Assembly: GCA_028357285.1 (NCBI GenBank)
Contig: JAOMWM010000001.1
Location: forward strand, 186,001-250,000
DNA: 64,000 bases
From: Schleiferiaceae bacterium
GTDB taxonomy: Bacteria > Bacteroidota > Bacteroidia > Flavobacteriales > Schleiferiaceae
Direction: 5' to 3'
A program made the position numbers and the translations under genes. The notes below the pieces were generated by a model. That model made no database searches, had not been told where the DNA came from, and saw nothing but the letters and a program-made list of their open reading frames with translations. This document shows positions 18,832 to 29,001 of the stretch, piece by piece (position 1 is the stretch's first letter; each line of letters begins with the position of its first letter).

Positions 18832-19524
18832 TTGACCGATTCTAACGCCATACTTCAACTCCGCAATATCACACGTGACTTTAAAATGGGCGCGCAAATC
18901 GTGCATGTCCTCAAAGGCATTGACCTCGATATTTTTAAAAACCAGTACGTGGCACTTATGGGGCCTTCGGGATCTGGAAAGTCTACGTTAATGAATTTAT
19001 TGGGTTGTCTAGATACACCTACTGAAGGTTCGTATATATTGAATGGATCGGATGTTAGCGCACTTGACGATAATGCACTCGCAGAAATCAGAAATAATGA
19101 AATTGGTTTCGTATTCCAAACGTTCAATCTTCTGCCACGTTCTACTGCGCTAGAAAACGTAGCGCTACCATTAGTATATGCTGGCTGGGGAAAAGAGGCG
19201 CGTCTCGCACGCGCTAGCGAGGTTTTAGAACAAGTCGGCTTAGGCGATCGGATGGACCACAAACCGAACCAACTTTCCGGTGGTCAGCGTCAACGCGTAG
19301 CGGTAGCAAGGGCATTGGTCAATAAACCTGCACTTATTTTAGCAGATGAGCCCACTGGAAATTTAGATTCAAAAACCTCCGTGGAGATCATGAAGCTTTT
19401 CGACGATATCCAGGCAGCGGGTAATACCGTAGTCATTGTAACGCACGAAGAAGACATCGCCCAACATGCCAAACGCGTCATTCGCTTGGTGGATGGAAAT
19501 ATAGATTCAGACCTTTCTAAATAA
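18832..19524 (+). CDS. ABC transporter ATP-binding protein (LolD/MacB type)
   Basis: 230-residue ATPase subunit with Walker [10 protein letters not shown] (about residues 43-51), the Q-loop [10 protein letters not shown], signature [15 protein letters not shown], Walker [14 protein letters not shown] and switch His in VIVTHEED. The pattern [11 protein letters not shown] and the overall length place it with LolD/MacB/FtsE-like ATPases that power lipoprotein release or type VII-fold (mechanotransmission) transporters. No permease gene is adjacent, so its partner must be encoded elsewhere. The start codon is TTG at 18832. The peptidase gene begins 6 bases after the stop. Confidence 0.9.
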   Translation: MTDSNAILQLRNITRDFKMGAQIVHVLKGIDLDIFKNQYVALMGPSGSGKSTLMNLLGCLDTPTEGSYILNGSDVSALDDNALAEIRNNEIGFVFQTFNLLPRSTALENVALPLVYAGWGKEARLARASEVLEQVGLGDRMDHKPNQLSGGQRQRVAVARALVNKPALILADEPTGNLDSKTSVEIMKLFDDIQAAGNTVVIVTHEEDIAQHAKRVIRLVDGNIDSDLSK

Positions 19525-19530
19525 CATACA

Positions 19531-21699
19531 ATGAAAAGATTTGCACTCCTTTTTCTGGTAGCATTCACTGCCCTTTCTGGCTACGCTCAAACAACTTTAA
19601 CCCTCGAGGATGCCGTATTAAACGGCAGAAAATATTACCCACAAGGGCTCATTATGCCGCAGTGGATACCAGGCACGGGCGCTTATTCACACGTTACAGA
19701 CGGCTACCAGAGCATTGTGGTGGTGGACGCAAAATCAGGCGAAGAAACCGGACGCATCACCGCCGGAGAAATCAATGAAACCCTTGAAGGCGTTGAAGTT
19801 TTCGGTAGACGGCCTAATTCAGACCGCACCGAAGTAAGCATTCGTGGCACATGGATGTTGAATTGGCTGGATAAAAATACCTTGTATTTCACTGAAGAAG
19901 GAACGCTCTACACCTATGCTATCGCAAACAAAACCATCACGACCCGGTATACCATGGCTGCCGGGAGTGGCAATCTTCACCTAAGTTCCCAATTAAACGC
20001 TGCATACACTGTAGGCAATAACGTATTCGTAAACTGGATGGGCGATGAGAGCACCGTTCAAGTAACCAAACATGAGGATCCTGATGTCGTCGCTGGCCAA
20101 GCCATTGCGCGCAGCGAATTCGGAATTACTGAAGGCTTATTCTGGAATAAGGCAGGGGACGCCGTAGCCTTTTATGAAAAAAATGAAAGTGCCGTGGCCA
20201 ATTATCCTTTGCTCGACATTTCTACTACCCCCGGTTCTTTAAATGAAATTAAATACCCGATGGCAGGTCAAGGCTCCGAATATGCGCGCGTTGGGGTGTA
20301 TCACAAAGGGAAAAAATCACCCATCTACCTGGATACCGACGGCGTTGAGCACGACCAATACCTCACTAACCTGAGTTGGTCACCGGACGGTAAGACCATT
20401 CTTTTGGCCATCGTCAACCGAGCACAAAACCACTACGATGTAGTCGCTTTCAATGCGAAAAACGGAAAAAGAGGTGCTACACTTTTGAGTGTGAGTAATG
20501 ACAAATGGGCGGAACCGGAGCATCCCGCTTATTGGGTCAGCAACAAGGAATTCATATGGCTTTCCGAGCGTGACGGTTACATGAACCTCTACTTGCATAC
20601 GACTAAAGGAGAATTGGTTCAACAATTGACCTCAAATGACTTTGAAGCTACCGGAATTCTGGGTCGCGATAAAAGTGGCGACATCCTCTTTACCGCCTCA
20701 GGCGAAGACCCTCGTGAATCCCACCTTTTCAGCGTGAGTCTTAAGGGAAAACAGCACCAATTGACGACGGAAAGCGGAACACATAGCCCAACCGTACAAG
20801 AGGGCGGCTCGTATTTTATTGACAGTTACAGCAGCATCGATGTCCCTTCGAAAACTGAATTAAGAAGCATGGCAGGAAAGGTCTTGCGTGAACTGACTTC
20901 TGCAAGCGATCCTTTCGAGGGCACGAACATTCACAAGCCCATTCTGAGCAGTATTACAGGCCCTGACGGATCAACCCTTTACACCCGAACCTATTTGCCT
21001 TTTGATTTCGATCCTTCGAAAAAGTACCCCGTGCTTGTTTACGTCTATGGCGGACCGCATGCACAAATGGTAACGAACCGTTGGAACGGAGGTGGCCCGT
21101 TTTGGATGAACGAATTTGCGAATCGTGGGTACATTGTGTTTACTCTCGATAACCGCGGTTCTGCGCATCGCGGGACAGATTTCGAACAACAGATTCACCG
21201 CCAGTTGGGCACTGTTGAAATGGAAGACCAGTTGGCCGGTGTAGCCTACCTAAAATCTCTACCCTATGTCGACGGAAATCGCATGGCCGTGCACGGCTGG
21301 AGCTACGGTGGGTTCATGACTACCTCACTAATGTTACGTCAGCCGGGCACCTTTAAAGCAGGTGTTGCCGGTGGCCCAGTGACCGATTGGAAATACTACG
21401 AAGTGATGTACGGCGAGCGCTACATGGACCGCCCAGAGGAGAATGAAGACGGCTATACAGAAAACCGTTTGCACAACTACGTGAGTAACCTTCAAGGCGA
21501 CCTCCTACTCATCCACGGAACCGTGGACGATGTCGTGGTCATGCAACATAACCTTAGCTTGGTGAAATCCTTCATAGACGCCGGTATCCAAATGGATTTC
21601 TTCCCCTACCCGATGCACCCACACAATGTGCGTGGAAAGGATAGACTGCACTTGATGACTAAGGTGTTGAACTACGTTGAGGACAACTTGCAGGAGTAG
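19531..21699 (+). CDS. S9 family peptidase (dipeptidyl-peptidase IV-like)
   Basis: Exported serine peptidase of 722 residues that removes dipeptides (Xaa-Pro) from peptides outside the cytoplasm. The signal peptide MKRFALLFLVAFTALSGYAQ is clear. Residues about 40-460 form the DPP IV beta-propeller (NLSWSPDGKTILLAIV, IWLSERDGYMNLYL), and the alpha/beta-hydrolase domain follows with the nucleophile elbow GWSYGGF (Ser about 595), the Asp in HGTVDDVV and the His in HPHNVRG. All three catalytic residues are present. With the S46 peptidase gene 650 bases away it suggests a periplasmic peptide-scavenging capacity. Confidence 0.92.
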   Translation: MKRFALLFLVAFTALSGYAQTTLTLEDAVLNGRKYYPQGLIMPQWIPGTGAYSHVTDGYQSIVVVDAKSGEETGRITAGEINETLEGVEVFGRRPNSDRTEVSIRGTWMLNWLDKNTLYFTEEGTLYTYAIANKTITTRYTMAAGSGNLHLSSQLNAAYTVGNNVFVNWMGDESTVQVTKHEDPDVVAGQAIARSEFGITEGLFWNKAGDAVAFYEKNESAVANYPLLDISTTPGSLNEIKYPMAGQGSEYARVGVYHKGKKSPIYLDTDGVEHDQYLTNLSWSPDGKTILLAIVNRAQNHYDVVAFNAKNGKRGATLLSVSNDKWAEPEHPAYWVSNKEFIWLSERDGYMNLYLHTTKGELVQQLTSNDFEATGILGRDKSGDILFTASGEDPRESHLFSVSLKGKQHQLTTESGTHSPTVQEGGSYFIDSYSSIDVPSKTELRSMAGKVLRELTSASDPFEGTNIHKPILSSITGPDGSTLYTRTYLPFDFDPSKKYPVLVYVYGGPHAQMVTNRWNGGGPFWMNEFANRGYIVFTLDNRGSAHRGTDFEQQIHRQLGTVEMEDQLAGVAYLKSLPYVDGNRMAVHGWSYGGFMTTSLMLRQPGTFKAGVAGGPVTDWKYYEVMYGERYMDRPEENEDGYTENRLHNYVSNLQGDLLLIHGTVDDVVVMQHNLSLVKSFIDAGIQMDFFPYPMHPHNVRGKDRLHLMTKVLNYVEDNLQE

Positions 21700-21709
21700 G
21701 CATTTGAGG

Positions 21710-22018
21710 ATGAAGAACATTATCAAATTCCTTCCTTGGCTCAATGTTGGAATGAATCTTATCGCGTACTTCCCCCTCACCTTGTACATTATCATCACCG
21801 ATGGCGGTGCGTTCGGGTTCGGCTATTTGGCTTTGCCCTTTTCCGGCTTAATGAATTTGGGAGGAATTTCGGCGATTATTCAAATAGTTCGAAAATCAAA
21901 CCGACGATCCTACGCCATCATCAATGGCATTTTCGGCTTAGCAGGAATAGTGTTAATGTTCCTGCTATTTATACAATGGTGGACCGCTGTTTTGGAGAAG
22001 ATAAGTACTATGGGGTAG
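21710..22018 (+). CDS. Small three-helix membrane protein of unknown function
   Basis: About 102 residues from the ATG at 21710 (MKNIIKFLPWLNVGMNLIAY); the longer frame from 21677 would overlap the peptidase gene and adds only charged residues. Three hydrophobic segments are visible, about residues 10-32, 40-60 and 70-95, with a short basic loop RKSNRRSYA between the second and third. No recognisable family. It lies 10 bases after the peptidase stop, so may be co-transcribed with it. It is convergent with the Kazal-type gene with 2 bases between them. Confidence 0.55.
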   Translation: MKNIIKFLPWLNVGMNLIAYFPLTLYIIITDGGAFGFGYLALPFSGLMNLGGISAIIQIVRKSNRRSYAIINGIFGLAGIVLMFLLFIQWWTAVLEKISTMG

Positions 22019-22020
22019 CG

Positions 22021-22251
22021 CTACTCTGGCGGACAGTTGATAAAATCATCTTGACCAAAACCATCGCACATCGCCTGGCAAGCATTGGAATAACGTAAGA
22101 TCTTACCATTGCCTTGTATACAAACGGGGTTGTACTCCATCGTACAAATGCAGTTTGGGTTTGACGGCGCCACATTCTCGACGGGCTGCCAGCTCGAGCA
22201 TCCATTTAATCCAAGGGCAACCACTGCCAGAGTTAGGATTCGTTTCATCAT
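22021..22251 (-). CDS. Kazal-type domain lipoprotein
   Basis: 76-residue lipoprotein: the signal peptide MMKRILTLAVVALGLNGC ends in a lipobox, then a short linker leads to a Kazal-like domain (about residues 33-75). The spacing C-x-C-x6-PVC, then Y-x-N-x-C-x3-C and a last Cys before PPE gives the six-cysteine Kazal pattern (CICTMEYNPVC, YSNACQAMC, INCP). Kazal domains inhibit serine proteases by inserting a reactive loop. The gene lies between two secreted peptidase genes (S9 and S46), so an inhibitor or protective role is plausible but unproven; bacterial members have few characterised targets. Confidence 0.72.
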   Translation of the reverse strand: MMKRILTLAVVALGLNGCSSWQPVENVAPSNPNCICTMEYNPVCIQGNGKILRYSNACQAMCDGFGQDDFINCPPE

Positions 22252-22259
22252 TTCTATAT

Positions 22260-22267
22260 CAAATCTA
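22260..22267 (-). promoter_or_regulatory. Putative -7 element for the Kazal gene
   Basis: TAGATTTG on the minus strand matches TAnnTTTG, 8-11 bases before the two possible ATG codons (22251, 22248), implying a very short leader. No good -33 at standard spacing. Confidence 0.4.
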
Positions 22268-22297
22268 AAACCCTATTTGGGACAAATTTTGTGCCAA

Positions 22298-22331
22298 TAA
22301 AAAGCCCGCGGACCTCCGGTCCGCGGGCTTT
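22298..22331 (-). terminator. Rho-independent terminator after the S46 peptidase gene
   Basis: A perfect 14-base stem (AAAGCCCGCGGACC / GGTCCGCGGGCTTT, 22301-22331) with a three-base loop, followed on the minus strand by a T-rich tract. It lies 23 bases after the S46 stop at 22354. Confidence 0.9.
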
Positions 22332-22353
22332 AACATTTTGCTAAAACGGCGTA

Positions 22354-24528
22354 TTACTTGCGGCGCTTTCTACGTTTCTTCTTTCCTTGTACCACAGTCA
22401 TCTCATCTACTAAATGACCGGCACCTGCATATTTATCAATGATAAACAAGGTGTAGCGGATATCAACAGAAATACAACGTTGCAGCTGGTCTTCGAAGAA
22501 GATATCACCTGACATCGCCTCCCAGTTTCCGTCAAATGCTGTTCCGATCAATTCACCGTCACCGTTAATTACGGGAGAGCCTGAATTACCGCCGGTGATG
22601 TCGTTATTCGAGATGAAGTTTACTACCAAATCCCCATTCTCATCAGCGTAACGGCCATAGTCCTTAGCATTGTACAATTCCTTCAAACGCGCAGGCACGA
22701 TAAATTCATCATTACTCGGATCTTCTTTCTGCATAACGCCATCTAGTGTTGTTATATAGTCGTAGTGAACGGCATCTTGAGGATCGTAAGAACCCACTAC
22801 ACCCCATGTCATACGCGGGGTAGAATTGGCATCTGGTGCAAATGTTTTCTCAGGCATAGCTTGACGCAGCCCATCCGTAAATAGACGGTAGCCCTTTTCC
22901 ATTTTTTCGCTTACCTCCGCATTGCCTTGTTGATTACCGAAGTACGTCATAATGAAACTTGAAGCGACTTTACCACCCATATCTGCTTTAAGTGCATCAG
23001 CGTCCATAGTTTCCATCCAAGATTTTAGCGCATCCATTGATGCATAAATGGAGTTATCGTAAACCTCAGTAGCAAGTACTGTAACGTCACCTCCCATGCT
23101 ATCGCGCACTTCAGTAAAGATGCTCGGCTGCTGATCGGCTGGGACGTTTTCCATCCACATACCCCACACTTTAGCAGCTAAAGCACGGTCAACATCCGCT
23201 TGGTATTCTGCGAAGTGGTCTTTAGCATAAGCCAGCGCTGCTGCTTTATCTGCTTCAAGATCTTCTGAGCTCGAAAGTGCACTTAACATGCGTCCTAAGC
23301 GGAACGCATACAGTGGTAAAGAAGCACCACGTATTCCGGCTTCCATTAAATAAACACCGCCTTTTACAGTGGCGTCCGTTGCAGCATACGCTTCATTCAA
23401 TAGATCCAATGCACCTGTATATTCGGCACGCGATGGGTCTGCTTGAGCCCACTCCATATAACGTGCCTCGATGGCTTCTTTTTTCTCTTTTACACGGTTT
23501 TTCTTGAGCTGTTCTGTTTGACCGATGAAGTATTTCCAATAGTTCGCTGTAGAAGCATAGTTAGAGGCCAATGCAATACGCACCGCATCATCCGCATCCA
23601 TCGCCTTTTTCATGATGGCCAATTTTTGCTCGCGAATCTCAACCACCGTTGGGTTGTAAAGATTGATGGCTTGCTCAATACCGGTAGAAGTAAGGAATCT
23701 ATCTGTAGAACCTGGGAAGCCAAATACCATACTGAAGTCTCCTTCTTTCACACCGTTCAAACTTACCGGTAAATGGTGCTTCGGAGTCAAGGCTACATTA
23801 TCTGCACTTGCATCAGAAGGATTGCCTTCTGCATCTGCATAAATACGGAACATTGAAAAATCGCCTGTATGACGCGGCCACATCCAGTTGTCTGTGTCGC
23901 CACCGTATTTACCCACGCTACTTGGCGGAGCACCTACAAGACGAACGTCTTTATACGTGTTAAAGACAAAAAGGTAGTATTCATTATTGTGAAAGAAGCT
24001 GCGGACATACCCATTGTGAACGGTACCTTCCGTTGCTTCTTTAGTCAATGCATCACCCACTTCCTTTGCTTTTGCAGCGCGCTCCGCTTCTGACATATCA
24101 TCCGTGAGTTCGGCCATAACTTTATCAGTTACGTCCTCCATACGTACTAAAATAGCCGCTGTCAAACCTGGATTAGTGCGCTCCTCTTCGCGAGTCATCG
24201 CCCAGAAACCATCCGTTAAGTAGTCGTTTTCAACTGTCGAATGCGAACGTATGGCATCGTAACCACAGTGGTGGTTGGTCAGCATCAATCCCTGATCAGA
24301 GATGATCTCACCCGTACAAAAACCACCCAAAGAAACGATGGCGTCTTTTACAGATGCATTATTAATATCGTACAATTCTTCTGCGGTCAAATTCAAACCA
24401 TTTGCTTGCATCTCCGCCATGTTCAGGCGCTTGATCAGCATAGGCAACCACATCCCTTCGTGTGCCGTAGAAACTACAGAACTCAGGACCAAGGCTAGGG
24501 TTAGTAGACCCGAAATAAATCTTTTCAT
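22354..24528 (-). CDS. S46 family dipeptidyl peptidase (DPP7-like)
   Basis: Periplasmic serine exopeptidase of 724 residues that releases N-terminal dipeptides. The signal peptide is MKRFISGLLTLALVLSSVVSTA. The chymotrypsin-fold catalytic His is in LTNHHCGYDAI (about residue 90) and the nucleophile Ser in GGNSGSPVI near residue 648. Eighteen residues after that Ser comes the S1-pocket position: here FDGNWE, a glycine, which in the family marks DPP7 (hydrophobic P1) rather than DPP11, where an arginine selects acidic residues. It ends with a basic tail KKKRRKRRK. A strong terminator follows. Together with the DPP IV-like gene it points to growth on protein. Confidence 0.92.
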   Translation of the reverse strand: MKRFISGLLTLALVLSSVVSTAHEGMWLPMLIKRLNMAEMQANGLNLTAEELYDINNASVKDAIVSLGGFCTGEIISDQGLMLTNHHCGYDAIRSHSTVENDYLTDGFWAMTREEERTNPGLTAAILVRMEDVTDKVMAELTDDMSEAERAAKAKEVGDALTKEATEGTVHNGYVRSFFHNNEYYLFVFNTYKDVRLVGAPPSSVGKYGGDTDNWMWPRHTGDFSMFRIYADAEGNPSDASADNVALTPKHHLPVSLNGVKEGDFSMVFGFPGSTDRFLTSTGIEQAINLYNPTVVEIREQKLAIMKKAMDADDAVRIALASNYASTANYWKYFIGQTEQLKKNRVKEKKEAIEARYMEWAQADPSRAEYTGALDLLNEAYAATDATVKGGVYLMEAGIRGASLPLYAFRLGRMLSALSSSEDLEADKAAALAYAKDHFAEYQADVDRALAAKVWGMWMENVPADQQPSIFTEVRDSMGGDVTVLATEVYDNSIYASMDALKSWMETMDADALKADMGGKVASSFIMTYFGNQQGNAEVSEKMEKGYRLFTDGLRQAMPEKTFAPDANSTPRMTWGVVGSYDPQDAVHYDYITTLDGVMQKEDPSNDEFIVPARLKELYNAKDYGRYADENGDLVVNFISNNDITGGNSGSPVINGDGELIGTAFDGNWEAMSGDIFFEDQLQRCISVDIRYTLFIIDKYAGAGHLVDEMTVVQGKKKRRKRRK

Positions 24529-24553
24529 GCGTTGTTATTTCTGTTTGTAAATC

Positions 24554-24584
24554 AAAAAGAGCGCTGCCCTTGCAGGCAGCGCTC
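24554..24584 (-). terminator. Rho-independent terminator after odhB
   Basis: Ten-base stem GAGCGCTGCC / GGCAGCGCTC (24559-24584) with a six-base loop, followed on the minus strand by five T. It lies 26 bases after the odhB stop, just before the S46 gene start. Confidence 0.88.
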
Positions 24585-24609
24585 CCAAATATATGAATTT
24601 AAGGCCTCG

Positions 24610-25803
24610 TTATAAGCCTAAAGCTTTACGAACATTACCTTCCATCAATACCTCTGCTGGATTTTCTAGCGCTTCTTTTATAGCTACTAAAGTACCCACA
24701 CTTTCACGACCATCAATCACGCGGTGGTCGTAGCTCAATGCAACGTACATCATGGGACGTATGACTACTTCGCCATCGACCGCAACTGGACGTTGTATGA
24801 TATTGTGCATTCCTAAAATTGCGCTTTGAGGAGGATTAATGATTGGCGTAGAAAGCATGGAACCAAACACGCCACCGTTAGTGATGGTAAAAGTTCCACC
24901 CGTCATTTCGTCTACCGTAATCTTACCGTCGCGCACTTTCGTTGCAAGACGGCCAATTTCACTTTCTACCCCTGCAAAATCTAACGTTTCTGCGTTACGA
25001 ACGACAGGCACCATCAATCCCTTAGGACCACTGACTGCTACGCTAATATCCACATAATCAAAGCTCACAAGCTCGTTACCGTCAATCATGCTATTAGTAG
25101 AGGGGTACATTTTAAGTGCACGAGTCGTAGCAAGTGTGAAGAAGCTCATAAAGCCTAATTTAACACCGTGCTTTTCGAAGAACTCATTCTTGTATTCGTT
25201 ACGTAAGTCAAAAATCGGCTTCATATCTACCTCGTTAAAGGTGGTAAGCATCGCCGTTTCGTTTTTTACAGTAACTAATCTACTGGCCAATTTGCGACGA
25301 AGGCTGCTCATCTTTTTGCGCGTATGTGCACGCTCACCTTTATCGGATGAACCCATAGACGCTACAGCATCAATAACGTCTGCTTTGGTAATACGTCCAT
25401 CTTTGCCCGTTCCTTTCGACAATGACGCACCTGTTTCGGACATCATTTTCTTAGCGGCAGGGGAAGCTGTTCCTGTAGCATAAGTCGTTGCTGCCGGCGC
25501 TGCTGGTGCAGCCACAGGCTCTGGGTTTGGTGCTGATGCCGCCGGGGCTGCGCTGCCCTCTGGACGTGCGGCGCTGGTATCGATCAAACAAACGACTTGA
25601 CCCACCTCAACGGTGTCGCCTTCTTCTGCTTTTAAGGTGATAATTCCACCTTCTTCTGCAGGTAATTCAAGCGTTGCTTTGTCAGAGTCGACCTCTGCAA
25701 TGGCTTGATCTTTTTCTACATAGTCGCCATCGCTTACCAACCAGGTTGCGATTTCAACTTCAGTAATGGATTCGCCTGGTGAAGGCACTTTCATTTCTAA
25801 CAT
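24610..25803 (-). CDS. odhB: Dihydrolipoyllysine-residue succinyltransferase, E2 of 2-oxoglutarate dehydrogenase
   Basis: TCA-cycle enzyme core that transfers the succinyl group to CoA. Domains in order: an N-terminal lipoyl domain with the lipoylated Lys in [13 protein letters not shown] (about residue 43), an Ala/Pro-rich flexible linker (about 78-110), a peripheral subunit-binding domain ([12 protein letters not shown]...DGRITKADV, about 113-150) and the catalytic acyltransferase domain with the active-site motif [11 protein letters not shown] near the C-terminus (His and Asp present). Length 397 matches the family. It follows sucA by 11 bases, so E1 and E2 are made from one transcript; the E3 gene is not in this window. 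Confidence 0.95.
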   Translation of the reverse strand: MLEMKVPSPGESITEVEIATWLVSDGDYVEKDQAIAEVDSDKATLELPAEEGGIITLKAEEGDTVEVGQVVCLIDTSAARPEGSAAPAASAPNPEPVAAPAAPAATTYATGTASPAAKKMMSETGASLSKGTGKDGRITKADVIDAVASMGSSDKGERAHTRKKMSSLRRKLASRLVTVKNETAMLTTFNEVDMKPIFDLRNEYKNEFFEKHGVKLGFMSFFTLATTRALKMYPSTNSMIDGNELVSFDYVDISVAVSGPKGLMVPVVRNAETLDFAGVESEIGRLATKVRDGKITVDEMTGGTFTITNGGVFGSMLSTPIINPPQSAILGMHNIIQRPVAVDGEVVIRPMMYVALSYDHRVIDGRESVGTLVAIKEALENPAEVLMEGNVRKALGL

Positions 25804-25814
25804 ATCTGATAGAC

Positions 25815-28541
25815 TTAAATGCTAAATACTCGTTCTATAGTTTCTCTTTGGCGCTGCAAAGCCACTTTATTTGATCCGCTTGCTGTCGCAGCGCTTGGCG
25901 CAGGACTTACTAACGTTAAAGGCTGGTGCATCTGCCACAACATGTAGGTCCATGCCCCCATATTCGCTGGTTCTTCTTGCGCCCAAACATGCATCGCTGC
26001 GTTTGGGTATTTTGCTACTTCCTGCTTTATGGCAAGATCATCAAGCGGGTACAATTGTTCTATTCTAATAATGGCCACATGATCAGCACCTTGTGCTTCA
26101 CGCTCGTCCGCAAGTTCGTAGTAGAGTTTTCCTGAACAGAAGACCACTTTCGTTACTTTTTCTGGGGCTACTGTAGTATCCGACAATATGGGTTGGAATG
26201 TACCGTGGGCCAATTCTTCCATAGTACTTTGCGCTTTAGGTAAACGCAACAAGCTCTTTGGCGACATTACTATTAGCGGACGTCTAAACTGACGTTTATG
26301 TTGACGTCGTAGCAAATGATAAAAATTTGCTGGAGTCGTACAATTCGCAACAGTCATATTTTCTTGCGCACACATCTGTAAGAAGCGTTCAAGCCGCGCA
26401 GAACTGTGTTCAGCACCTTGTCCTTCATAACCGTGAGGAAGCAGCAAAACTAATCCGTTCTGAACTTTCCATTTGTCCTCTGCTGCGGTAAGGAATTGAT
26501 CAATCATGATCTGGGCGCCGTTGGCGAAATCACCGAATTGGGCCTCCCAAATAGTCAAGGTATCCGGCGATGCCATGGCATATCCGTAATCAAAACCCAT
26601 CACTGCATATTCACTCAATAATGAATTGTAGATGGCAAAACGGCCTTCTTTTCCTGGATATTCGTTGAGTAGATTCACTTCTTCTTCGCTGTCCTCCACC
26701 TTTAAAATGGCATGTCGGTGCGAGAACGTTCCGCGTTCTACATCTTCTCCAGAAATTCGAATGTTATAATCTTCTGCCAGAAGGGAGCCGTAAGCGAGTA
26801 ACTCGCCCATACCCCAGTCAATAGAGTTGCGTTCAAAAACTTGAGCGGCACGATCACCCATCAAGCGAACAGTTTTCTTTAAGAACTTCTTACCCTCTGG
26901 TAAAGTCGTGATATATTTTGCAATATCCTTGAGCTTGTCTAACTCGAACGTCGTATCCACCGGATGCAACATTTCACCAGGCTCTGCGCCCGGATAATTT
27001 ATCCACTCTTTCTCCATAAAAGGAGTGATGACATTGCGTTTTATTTTTTTCGCTTCATCAAAGTCAACCTCCAGCATAGATTTGAACTCTTGCTGCAACT
27101 CTTTTACCATAGCCTGTGTAGCAACACCATCACTCATCAAACGTTGCGCGTAAATCTCACGCGGGTTTGGGTGTTTAGATATTGCTTTATACAATAAAGG
27201 CTGCGTAAATCGAGGTTCATCGCCTTCGTTGTGCCCGTATTTCCGGTAACACAATAGGTCAATAAAAATATCGCGCTGAAAACGCTGTCGATATTCGATA
27301 GCCAGACGAATCGCATGGACTAATGCTTCGGGATCATCCCCGTTAACATGCAAGACCGGAGCTAAAATGACTTTCGCAACATCCGTACAATATGTAGAGG
27401 AACGTGCATCAAGGTAATTTGTGGTAAAGCCTACCTGGTTATTGATAACGATATGTAATGTTCCGCCTGTGCTGTAACCGGCCAACTTTTCCATTTGAAC
27501 CGTTTCGTATACTACACCCTGAGCCGCAACTGCAGCATCTCCGTGTATAAGAATAGGCAATACCTTCCCTGACTCCATACCGAAGTCGTTGTTGATTTTT
27601 GCACGAGCAATGCCCTCCACAACTGGATCAACAGCTTCAAGATGCGACGGGTTAGGAGCAATATTCATTACTACCTCCTTGCCATCCACTGTGGTATGAA
27701 CGGTAGTGTGACCTAAGTGATACTTAACATCACCATCGATGGTAACATCATCGAAAGCCTTACCTTCAAATTCTGAAAATATCTGTTTTCGTGGTTTTCC
27801 AAAAACGTTTGTCAGCACATTCAAGCGACCACGGTGTGCCATCCCTAAAACGAATTCTTTAACGCCGTGACGCGCACCATGATTTACAACTTCATCTAGC
27901 CCCGGAATTAATGCTTCTGCCCCTTCTATCGAAAAGCGTTTCTGTCCCACAAATTTTGTGTTCAAGAAGGACTCAAAACTAACAGCTTGATTGAGTTTAT
28001 GGAGAATATGCTTTTTCTCTTCAATGGAGAGCTTGGGCTGATTATCGTCTTTATGGATCCAATTTTTAATCCATGTGCGGCGCTCAGGATCGCGAATATA
28101 GTTGTACTCTACCCCTGTACTTTGGCAGTAAATTGCTTCTAAATGCGCAATGATTTCACGCAACTTCGTAGCCCCCGGTAGCCCCAATTCTGTAGCAGCA
28201 TTAAATGGAGTGTCGAGATCATCTTTACTTAATCCAAAGTTTTTGATTTCTAAAGTAGGCTCATAACTACGACGCATACGAACAGGGTTCGTTTTAGTGA
28301 ACAGATGTCCACGAGAGCGGTAGCCTTGAATTAAATTCAAAACGTGAAACTCCTTAATCACCTCTTCGGGCACACCCGTGCCTTGAAGGTCTTCTTCAGA
28401 ATAGATTTCTTTCGCAAAATCATATCCTTGGAAGAACGCTCGCCAGCTCGGCTCGATACCGTCCGGATTTTTGAGGTAGCGCTCGTATTGATCATCGATC
28501 AATTGGGCGTGAACACTTCCTAAAAATGAAAATCTATCCAT
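25815..28541 (-). CDS. sucA: 2-oxoglutarate dehydrogenase E1 component
   Basis: Thiamine-diphosphate enzyme that decarboxylates 2-oxoglutarate and passes succinyl to the lipoyl group of E2. 908 residues, close to the usual 930. The N-terminal peptide has the family signature ([21 protein letters not shown]). Family motifs include [18 protein letters not shown], the TPP-binding segment [15 protein letters not shown], the substrate-loop region [16 protein letters not shown] and [20 protein letters not shown]. It is the first gene of the sucA-odhB operon. A -7 promoter element sits 23 bases upstream of the ATG. Confidence 0.96.
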   Translation of the reverse strand: MDRFSFLGSVHAQLIDDQYERYLKNPDGIEPSWRAFFQGYDFAKEIYSEEDLQGTGVPEEVIKEFHVLNLIQGYRSRGHLFTKTNPVRMRRSYEPTLEIKNFGLSKDDLDTPFNAATELGLPGATKLREIIAHLEAIYCQSTGVEYNYIRDPERRTWIKNWIHKDDNQPKLSIEEKKHILHKLNQAVSFESFLNTKFVGQKRFSIEGAEALIPGLDEVVNHGARHGVKEFVLGMAHRGRLNVLTNVFGKPRKQIFSEFEGKAFDDVTIDGDVKYHLGHTTVHTTVDGKEVVMNIAPNPSHLEAVDPVVEGIARAKINNDFGMESGKVLPILIHGDAAVAAQGVVYETVQMEKLAGYSTGGTLHIVINNQVGFTTNYLDARSSTYCTDVAKVILAPVLHVNGDDPEALVHAIRLAIEYRQRFQRDIFIDLLCYRKYGHNEGDEPRFTQPLLYKAISKHPNPREIYAQRLMSDGVATQAMVKELQQEFKSMLEVDFDEAKKIKRNVITPFMEKEWINYPGAEPGEMLHPVDTTFELDKLKDIAKYITTLPEGKKFLKKTVRLMGDRAAQVFERNSIDWGMGELLAYGSLLAEDYNIRISGEDVERGTFSHRHAILKVEDSEEEVNLLNEYPGKEGRFAIYNSLLSEYAVMGFDYGYAMASPDTLTIWEAQFGDFANGAQIMIDQFLTAAEDKWKVQNGLVLLLPHGYEGQGAEHSSARLERFLQMCAQENMTVANCTTPANFYHLLRRQHKRQFRRPLIVMSPKSLLRLPKAQSTMEELAHGTFQPILSDTTVAPEKVTKVVFCSGKLYYELADEREAQGADHVAIIRIEQLYPLDDLAIKQEVAKYPNAAMHVWAQEEPANMGAWTYMLWQMHQPLTLVSPAPSAATASGSNKVALQRQRETIERVFSI

Positions 28542-28563
28542 GCAGATCTATTGGATTTACAGT

Positions 28564-28571
28564 CAAAAGTA
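28564..28571 (-). promoter_or_regulatory. Putative -7 element for sucA-odhB
   Basis: TACTTTTG on the minus strand matches TAnnTTTG and lies 23 bases before the sucA ATG. No TTTG at the expected -33 distance. Confidence 0.45.
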
Positions 28572-28652
28572 CAACACAAAACGCGGTATATAGATTGGAA
28601 ATTCGCAATATTCCCAACGGCCCCAGCGATTCAGTAAGACACAAACAATACG

Positions 28653-28683
28653 TCCAAAAAAAAGCCCCTAAAAAAGGGGCCTT
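28653..28683 (-). terminator. Rho-independent terminator after the DUF2795 gene
   Basis: Five-base GC stem GCCCC / GGGGC (28664-28680) with a T-rich loop, followed on the minus strand by eight T. It begins four bases after the DUF2795 stop. Confidence 0.8.
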
Positions 28684-28686
28684 TAA

Positions 28687-28911
28687 TTAATATTCTTCTT
28701 CGTTCCAGAGGAAATCTTCTTCGGACGGATAATCCGGCCAAATCTCCTCGATACCCTCGTAGGTTTCTTCTTCTTCTTCTTCAATAGCCTGTAGGTTCTC
28801 TACTACCTCCAACGGTGCTCCCGTGCGGATGGCATAATCAATAAGCTCGTCACGAGTTGCCGGCCACGGCGCGTCACTCAAATACGATGCAAGTTCTAAG
28901 GTCCAGTACAT
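28687..28911 (-). CDS. DUF2795 domain small acidic protein
   Basis: 74-residue cytoplasmic protein that begins MYWTLELASYLSDAPWPAT and contains TRDELIDYAIRTGAPLEVV, a widely conserved Bacteroidota sequence assigned to DUF2795. The C-terminal half is extremely acidic (a run of Glu, then IWPDYPSEEDF). Its function is unknown. The gene stands alone between its own promoter and terminator, so it is transcribed independently. Strong conservation across the phylum suggests a housekeeping role. Confidence 0.88.
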   Translation of the reverse strand: MYWTLELASYLSDAPWPATRDELIDYAIRTGAPLEVVENLQAIEEEEEETYEGIEEIWPDYPSEEDFLWNEEEY

Positions 28912-28947
28912 AAGTCTTAAACAACTATTAATGTATTAACATTCGTG

Positions 28948-28977
28948 CAAAAGTAGTTTTTCTGCTGACTTATGCAA
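28948..28977 (-). promoter_or_regulatory. Bacteroidota-type promoter for the DUF2795 gene
   Basis: On the minus strand TTG (28977-28975), 19 bases, then TACTTTTG (28955-28948): a good match to the -33/-7 consensus with the -7 exact. The leader to the ATG at 28911 is about 30 bases. Confidence 0.65.
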
Positions 28978-29001
28978 CACCTTTAGAAAAAATGTAAGTG
29001 C

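Noticed and set aside
16917-18834. Sequencing errors at the starts of the ABC-F and LolD-type genes, which lack ATG
   Set aside because: Both have in-frame TTG codons at the right place, just before the conserved N-termini; TTG starts are acceptable in bacteria.
22298-22331. Attenuator of the Kazal gene
   Set aside because: The hairpin lies upstream of the -7 element at 22260-22267, so it is not in the Kazal transcript; it is the S46 gene terminator.
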